From assembly GCF_020164785.1 (NCBI RefSeq), contig NZ_JAIUGX010000010.1, positions 124,001 through 188,000 on the forward strand: a stretch of DNA of 64,000 nucleotides, written 5' to 3'. The translations under genes were made by a program, and so were the position numbers. This document shows, one piece after another, positions 59,425 to 64,000 of this stretch; the stretch's first letter is position 1, and every line of letters begins with the position of its first letter. The stretch is from Mesorhizobium sp. ES1-1 (lineage in GTDB: Bacteria; Pseudomonadota; Alphaproteobacteria; Rhizobiales; Rhizobiaceae). Below the pieces are notes generated by a model. The model was not told the DNA's origin. It did not search any database and worked only from the letters and a program-made list of their open reading frames with translations.

Positions 59425-60630
59425 ATGGCGCTGGTTCCGGTCGCGGAAGCGCTGGAGCGCCTGCTGGAAGGCGCCGCACCCCTGGCAGGCGAGAGCGTTC
59501 CGTTGTTCGAGGCGATGGATCGGGTTTTGGCCGAGCCGGTCGTAGCGCTCCGTACCCAGCCCCCTTTCAATGCGTCGGCGATGGACGGCTATGCCTGCCG
59601 CGCCGAAGACGTGGCGACGGTGCCGTCGCGGCTCTCGGTCATCGGCGTGGCCCCGGCCGGGCGCGGCTTTAGCGGCGCCGTCGGCAGGTTACAGGCCGTG
59701 CGCATCTTCACGGGAGCGCCACTTCCGGAAGGCGCCGAGACCATCGTCATCCAGGAGAATGTCAGGGATCTCGGCGGCGGCGAAATCGAGGTGGTGGAAC
59801 CTGCCGCCAAGGGACGCAACATCCGTCGCGTCGGTCTCGACTTTTCGAAGGGCGATGTCCTGCTTGCACCAGGCCGCCTGCTCGACGCCGCAGCCTTGTC
59901 GCTGGCAGCCTCCGCCAACCATGCTCGGGTGAGCGTCGTCAGGCGGCCGCTGGTCGCCATCATCGCCACCGGCGACGAGCTGCTGCCGCCCGGCAGCGAA
60001 CTCGGGCCGGACCAGATCATTTCGTCCAATGCCTACGGCGTTGCCGCCGCCGTACAATCCGTCGGCGCCCGCGCGCTCGATCTCGGCATTGCGGCGGACC
60101 GCAAGGAAGCGATCGCGGCGCTGGTGACGAAAGCGGTCGCGTCAGGTGCGGATGTCATCGTCACCTTGGGGGGCGCTTCGGTCGGAGACCATGACCTGAT
60201 CCATGACGTGCTGACCGGCGAAGGCATGAAGCTCGGCTTCTGGAAGATCGCCATGCGCCCCGGCAAGCCGCTGATGTTCGGCCGCCTTGGCCATATCATG
60301 TGCATAGGACTGCCAGGCAACCCGGTCGCAAGCCTCGTCTGCTCGCAACTGTTTCTGAAGCCGCTTCTGGCGCGGTTGGGCGGCCGAGACTTTCGCCAGG
60401 ATATCCGTCCCGCGCGCCTGGGTGCTGCACTGCAAGCCAACGACCTGCGCCAGGATTATGTGCGTTCGGTCGTCAGCGACGATGACGGCGCCCTTGTCGC
60501 GACGCCGTTTGGCATCCAGGACTCCTCGATGCTGCGGATGCTGGCCGACGCCAACGGACTGATCGTGCGGGAGCCGTTCGCCCCCGCCGCCGCCGTTGGC
60601 GAGGCCTGCCGGGTGTTGATGTTTCGCTGA
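59425..60630 (+). CDS. moeA: Molybdopterin molybdenumtransferase
   Basis: MoeA (401 aa) inserts molybdate into adenylylated molybdopterin. Motifs are PPFNASAMDGYACRAED (about residues 49-65), GDELLPPGSE, TLGGASVGDHD, MRPGKPLMFG and GLPGNPVAS. Its ATG abuts the moaC stop without a gap. It is convergent with the formamidase-like gene, 42 bases away. Confidence 0.96.
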   Translation: MALVPVAEALERLLEGAAPLAGESVPLFEAMDRVLAEPVVALRTQPPFNASAMDGYACRAEDVATVPSRLSVIGVAPAGRGFSGAVGRLQAVRIFTGAPLPEGAETIVIQENVRDLGGGEIEVVEPAAKGRNIRRVGLDFSKGDVLLAPGRLLDAAALSLAASANHARVSVVRRPLVAIIATGDELLPPGSELGPDQIISSNAYGVAAAVQSVGARALDLGIAADRKEAIAALVTKAVASGADVIVTLGGASVGDHDLIHDVLTGEGMKLGFWKIAMRPGKPLMFGRLGHIMCIGLPGNPVASLVCSQLFLKPLLARLGGRDFRQDIRPARLGAALQANDLRQDYVRSVVSDDDGALVATPFGIQDSSMLRMLADANGLIVREPFAPAAAVGEACRVLMFR

Positions 60631-60672
60631 AGGGCGGGCAGGCAGACCATTGATAAAAAAGAGTCTCTGGTG

Positions 60673-61506
60673 CTATGGAGAGAGCAGCGTCTGCGTCAGC
60701 GCATGCGCGGGATCGGCAAGGCCGTCGACGACATCGAAATGATGACGATCGGGCTCGATGACGGTGCTGGTGGTGGCGCCAAGGCCGGTCCAGATATTGG
60801 CGAGCAAAAAAGTCTGACGCAGGAACTCGGCACGCTCGCCGCCGCCTGCCCAGCACGTGATGCGGGTCCCGTCCAGTGGCCGCAGCAGCGCCGGGCTTTC
60901 GGTAAGCGCCTCCTCCTCGTCGAGAGCCAGTGTCGTGTTCATCCCTGTGCGCATGATCGGACGCAGATCGTGGACGCCTGAAATCGAGACGACGCGGCGA
61001 ATGCGCTGTGCCACTGCGGCCGCGAGCGGCGTGGTCGTGGTCACCATGCGGCTGGCGAGATGGCCGCCGGCGGAATGTCCGGTCAGCATCAGCGGGCCTT
61101 CTTCTACTAAGCCCGCCGCCATGGTGATCGCGACCCCGACTTCGCCGACGATGCTTCCGATGCGTATGTCCGGACACAAGGTGTAGGAGGGCATCGCCAC
61201 GGCAAAGCCGCTGCTGACTGCGCCATTGGCAAGGTGCGACCAGTCACCCTTGTCGGACTCCATCCAATAACCGCCATGGATGAACACCACGAGGCCCTTG
61301 GGCGCGGCGTCGGGAAAGAAGAGATCCAGCCGGGCGCGCGGTGCATCTCCGTACGGAATATCCAGCCTTGCCCGATTGACGGTCAGGCGCGTTTCACGAA
61401 ACGCCTCGGCCCGCATGGTCCAGGCGGCCGGCCAGCGGTCACTGCCGGCAATGTTGGCACCGTTGGCGTAGGCATTGTCCCAATCGGCGATATGACGTTC
61501 GAACAT
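60673..61506 (-). CDS. Alpha/beta hydrolase, probable kynurenine formamidase type
   Basis: The 277-aa protein is an alpha/beta hydrolase with the oxyanion motif FIHGGYWMESDKGDW and the nucleophile elbow LTGHSAGGH. The HGGYW form is typical of eukaryote-like arylformamidases, which turn N-formylkynurenine into kynurenine. The catalytic His is probably in the RHHFDVVD segment. Start ATG 61506 has AGGGG upstream; the frame to 61524 is less likely. It is divergent from kynU, which supports a joint role in tryptophan breakdown. Confidence 0.8.
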   Translation of the reverse strand: MFERHIADWDNAYANGANIAGSDRWPAAWTMRAEAFRETRLTVNRARLDIPYGDAPRARLDLFFPDAAPKGLVVFIHGGYWMESDKGDWSHLANGAVSSGFAVAMPSYTLCPDIRIGSIVGEVGVAITMAAGLVEEGPLMLTGHSAGGHLASRMVTTTTPLAAAVAQRIRRVVSISGVHDLRPIMRTGMNTTLALDEEEALTESPALLRPLDGTRITCWAGGGERAEFLRQTFLLANIWTGLGATTSTVIEPDRHHFDVVDGLADPAHALTQTLLSP

Positions 61507-61726
61507 CGCCCCTGCCCTCAACAAATTTGCTCGTCACAGCAATGGCCATCGTCACGGCGGGCGTCAATGCTATGGCAGCAACACTTTAGGCTTGAAACAC
61601 CTCGCGTCACTTGCCACCCTGCGTGACGTCGGCTGCGCTGCCATGCTCCAGGTCTTCGCGATGAGAACGGCCAAACCGAAGCAACGCTGGTTACGGACCT
61701 TCGGCAAGATCGAGGAAAGCACGAAC

Positions 61727-62974
61727 ATGAGCGAAATTCCCGATCTGGCCGCGATCGAGACGATGGATGCCACGGATCCGCTGCGCGCCATGCGCGATCG
61801 TTTCACCCTGCCGGAAGGTGTCATCTATCTCGATGGCAATTCCCTGGGGGCGGCGTCGCATGCCGTCCTTGCCGAATTGCAGCAGGCGGCGGGTCACGAA
61901 TGGGCCCAGGATCTCATACGAGCCTGGAACTCCGCCGGATGGTTCGACATGCCGATCGAACTTGGCGACCAGATCGGACGCTTGATCGGCGCAGCGAGCG
62001 GTCAGACGGTGGTTTGCGACACGACGTCGATCAACATCTACAAGGTCCTCCATGCGGCGCTCAACATGCGCGGTGGCAGGACCGTGATCGTCTCCGAGGG
62101 CGACAGTTTTCCAACCGATCTCTACATCGCCGAAGGCGTGGCGACGACCCGCGATGGCGCCTCGCTGCGTCTATCGGGCATCGATGCGCCAGCCATCGAG
62201 GAGCTGATCGACGAAGACGTTGCGGTGGTCCTGGTCAATCACGTCAATTACAAATCGGGTGAACTGCGAGACATGGGGGCTTTGACCCGCAAAGCTCATG
62301 CGGCCGGGGCGCTTATCATCTGGGATCTTTGCCACACCGCCGGCGCGCTTCCGGTCGAGCTCGACCGTGCGAATGCCGACTTCGCTATTGGCTGCAGCTA
62401 CAAATACCTCAATGGCGGCCCCGGCGCACCGGCCTTCATCTATGCCGCCCAGCGCCACCATGACGATATACGCCAACCGCTCACCGGCTGGTGGGGGCAT
62501 GCGCGGCCCTTTGCTTTCGAGCGAGACTATGTCGCTGGCGCAGGGATCCGACGCTTCCTGTGCGGCACGCAGCCGGTGCTCTCCATGCGCGCGCTCAAAG
62601 GCGCGCTTGCGATCTGGGACGAGGTAGACATGGCTGCGTTGCGAAGGAAGAGCGTGGCGCTGACCGAACTGTTCATCCAACTCGTCGAAGCGAAGTGTGG
62701 CGCCTATGGCCTGACCCTCGAGAGCACCCGCGACTGGACGAAGCGCGGCAGCCAGGTGTCTTTCCTTCACGATCATGGCTACCAGATCATGCGGGCATTG
62801 ATCGAGCGCGGCGTCATCGGCGATTTCCGCGCGCCGTCGACCATTCGGTTTGGTTTCACGCCGCTCTATGTCGGATACAAGGACGTATGGCGGGCTGTCG
62901 AGGTGTTGGAAGACATTCTGCGCACGGAAACGTGGAAGGATCCGCGTTTCGAGGTCAGGGACGCGGTTACCTGA
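61727..62974 (+). CDS. kynU: Kynureninase
   Basis: The 415-aa PLP enzyme cleaves kynurenine to anthranilate and alanine. YLDGNSLGA (about residues 32-40), CHTAGALPVELDRANADF and the PLP lysine in GCSYKYLNGGPGAP (about 222-235) identify it. ATG 61727 has GAGGAAAG 7 nt upstream; the open frame back to 61592 is not coding-like. No tryptophan 2,3-dioxygenase gene is present here, so the first step must be encoded elsewhere. Confidence 0.94.
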   Translation: MSEIPDLAAIETMDATDPLRAMRDRFTLPEGVIYLDGNSLGAASHAVLAELQQAAGHEWAQDLIRAWNSAGWFDMPIELGDQIGRLIGAASGQTVVCDTTSINIYKVLHAALNMRGGRTVIVSEGDSFPTDLYIAEGVATTRDGASLRLSGIDAPAIEELIDEDVAVVLVNHVNYKSGELRDMGALTRKAHAAGALIIWDLCHTAGALPVELDRANADFAIGCSYKYLNGGPGAPAFIYAAQRHHDDIRQPLTGWWGHARPFAFERDYVAGAGIRRFLCGTQPVLSMRALKGALAIWDEVDMAALRRKSVALTELFIQLVEAKCGAYGLTLESTRDWTKRGSQVSFLHDHGYQIMRALIERGVIGDFRAPSTIRFGFTPLYVGYKDVWRAVEVLEDILRTETWKDPRFEVRDAVT

Positions 62975-63263
62975 GCCGGCCGGCAACGGCACATCCACGC
63001 CGAGGCTGGAGCCGGCGCGAGGTTGGCGTTTTGTCTTCGTTTCGTTCCGGACAAACCTTCCGATATTCCCCAGCAGGCTGCCGCGCGGGGATTCGCAAGA
63101 GTTGGCGACCGACACTGTCGTAGCGTTGTTTACCGGCCATTAACCAAACAATTTCAAACGGCAGGGCCACTCTCTCTGCCACGGCAGAGCCGCCAGTCCT
63201 CTCGCCGAACGGCAGATAAATGTACGCCGCCTTAACAAAATCATTAAACTTTAAACGGTTGCG

Positions 63264-63278
63264 GAACACAACTGGAAC
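63264..63278. promoter_or_regulatory. SOS box of lexA
   Basis: GAACACAACTGGAAC is a perfect match to the alphaproteobacterial LexA operator GAAC-N7-GAAC. It lies 71 bases upstream of the lexA ATG and so should mediate autorepression. Confidence 0.85.
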
Positions 63279-63289
63279 AGATAGTGTTT

Positions 63290-63304
63290 GTTCTGGGTTT
63301 GTTT
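63290..63304. promoter_or_regulatory. Near-match second LexA site
   Basis: GTTCTGGGTTTGTTT reads GTTC-N7-GTTT, one base from the GTTC-N7-GTTC form of the same operator in opposite orientation. It lies 12 bases after the first box and could allow cooperative binding. Confidence 0.4.
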
Positions 63305-63348
63305 TTCCGATTCTGTTGCAGACCTTCCTTTGATCCTTGGGGACCGAC

Positions 63349-64000
63349 ATGCTGACGCGCAAGCAACATGAACTGCTGATGTTCATCCATGAACGCCTCA
63401 AGGAGAGCGGCATCCCGCCATCCTTCGACGAGATGAAGGAAGCGCTCGACCTTGCTTCGAAATCGGGCATTCATCGGCTGATCACGGCGCTGGAAGAGCG
63501 CGGTTTCATTCGTCGGTTGCCCAACCGCGCACGTGCGCTGGAGGTCTTGCGCCTACCGGACTCGATCGCGCCGGGGCTCAACGCGGCGAAGAAGTTCTCG
63601 CCAAGCGTGATCCAGGGCAGTCTTGGCCAGAATGGTGGCGGCCAGGGTGGACTTGGCCGGCAAATCAAGCCGGCGTCGCCGCGGATGCCCGCCGGAAATG
63701 ATGACGCGGTTTCCGCTGTATCCATCCCAGTAATGGGTCGCATCGCGGCCGGTGTGCCGATAGACGCCATACAGCATCAGACACATTCGATCTCGGTGCC
63801 GCCGGACATGATCATGGGCGGCGAGCACTATGCCCTGGAGGTCAAGGGCGACTCGATGATCGAGGCCGGCATCTTCGATGGCGATACCGTCATCATCCGC
63901 AATGCGGACACCGCACAGCCTGGCGAGATCATCGTGGCGCTGGTCGATGAAGAGGAAGCAACGCTGAAACGGTTTCGCCGCAAGGGCGCCTCGATTGCCT
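63349..64000 (+). CDS. lexA: LexA repressor (3' end beyond window)
   Basis: About 217 residues are present of an expected 235-240. The N-terminal winged helix (MLTRKQHELLMFIHERLKE, then IPPSFDEMKEAL) binds SOS boxes. The linker is long and Gly/Gln-rich. The autoproteolysis Ala-Gly bond is in MGRIAAGVPID, the catalytic serine in VKGDSMIEAG and the lysine in ATLKRFRRKG. The gene runs off the window. It is autoregulated through the upstream SOS box. Confidence 0.95.
   Translation, partial: MLTRKQHELLMFIHERLKESGIPPSFDEMKEALDLASKSGIHRLITALEERGFIRRLPNRARALEVLRLPDSIAPGLNAAKKFSPSVIQGSLGQNGGGQGGLGRQIKPASPRMPAGNDDAVSAVSIPVMGRIAAGVPIDAIQHQTHSISVPPDMIMGGEHYALEVKGDSMIEAGIFDGDTVIIRNADTAQPGEIIVALVDEEEATLKRFRRKGASIA

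Larger units (their letters stand above)
62975..63348. other. Intergenic region with lexA control signals
   Basis: The 374-base gap between kynU and lexA has no supported gene. Its last third is AT-rich (63225-63310) and carries the SOS box and promoter of lexA. GGGGA lies 5 bases before the lexA ATG. Confidence 0.5.

Noticed and set aside
60640..60672. Possible terminator between moeA and the formamidase-like gene
   Set aside because: A T-run exists on the minus strand, but the stem is only about four base pairs.
1..64000. CRISPR arrays, tRNA/rRNA genes, insertion sequences, toxin-antitoxin or phage genes
   Set aside because: No regularly spaced repeats, cloverleaf sequences, transposase motifs or phage proteins were seen in reading the window; a tRNA scan was not run.

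Overview
The window looks like a chromosomal segment of a Mesorhizobium-like alphaproteobacterium (Hyphomicrobiales). The grounds are a GC-rich sequence, DUF982 proteins, many sugar and amino-acid ABC importers, exopolysaccharide proteins of the ExoF/ExoY/ExoP type, the order tpiA-ppiD-trpD-trpC-moaC-moeA-lexA, and a lexA promoter carrying the alphaproteobacterial GAAC-N7-GAAC SOS box. The assignment rests on family recognition and gene order; no database search was possible.

Region 1 (1-24.2 kb) is a surface or extracellular polysaccharide cluster. It holds glycosyltransferases (GT4 at 76 and 12782; GT2 at 10577 and 14350; a DUF707 protein at 9549), an FkbM methyltransferase, a PIG-L deacetylase and an unrecognised 693-aa protein built of lectin-like beta modules. 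A sugar-nucleotide operon encodes an RfbF-like cytidylyltransferase, an SDR epimerase and two sugar methyltransferases; a third methyltransferase lies on the other strand. The export machinery follows: an ExoF/Wza-type export protein, an O-antigen-polymerase-like membrane protein, an ExoY-type initiating transferase and an ExoP/Wzz-type co-polymerase with a degenerate kinase site. A mannose-1-phosphate guanylyltransferase fused to an AGE-type isomerase ends the cluster. Together these cover precursor synthesis, repeat-unit assembly, decoration, polymerisation and export.

Region 2 (24.4-31 kb) holds a LuxR-type regulator with a receiver-like domain lacking the phospho-acceptor Asp, a Crp/Fnr regulator, two paralogous acyltransferase-3 proteins (the second visibly AT-richer) and small hypothetical genes, including one DUF982 gene.

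Region 3 (31-50 kb) is catabolic and transport. It contains a CUT2 (rhamnose/ribose-type) importer with a fused ATPase-permease under a divergent ROK repressor, and a CUT1 sugar importer operon with palindromic operators upstream. A third operon has a GntR regulator, a polar-amino-acid binding protein, two permeases, gamma-glutamyltransferase and an SDR, but no cognate ATPase. A second DUF982 gene and an NCS1 nucleobase permease complete it.

Region 4 (50-64 kb) is mostly housekeeping: pyrG, an L,D-transpeptidase, secG, tpiA, a ppiD-like chaperone, trpD, trpC, moaC, moeA, and lexA (cut by the window end). A divergent pair for tryptophan breakdown, a kynurenine-formamidase-like hydrolase and kynureninase, lies between moeA and lexA.

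I saw no rRNA, tRNA, CRISPR array, insertion sequence or phage module. I found no clearly new defence or mobile system. The most unusual content is the polysaccharide cluster, with its unknown lectin-like protein, its branched-sugar methylation set and its kinase-dead co-polymerase.
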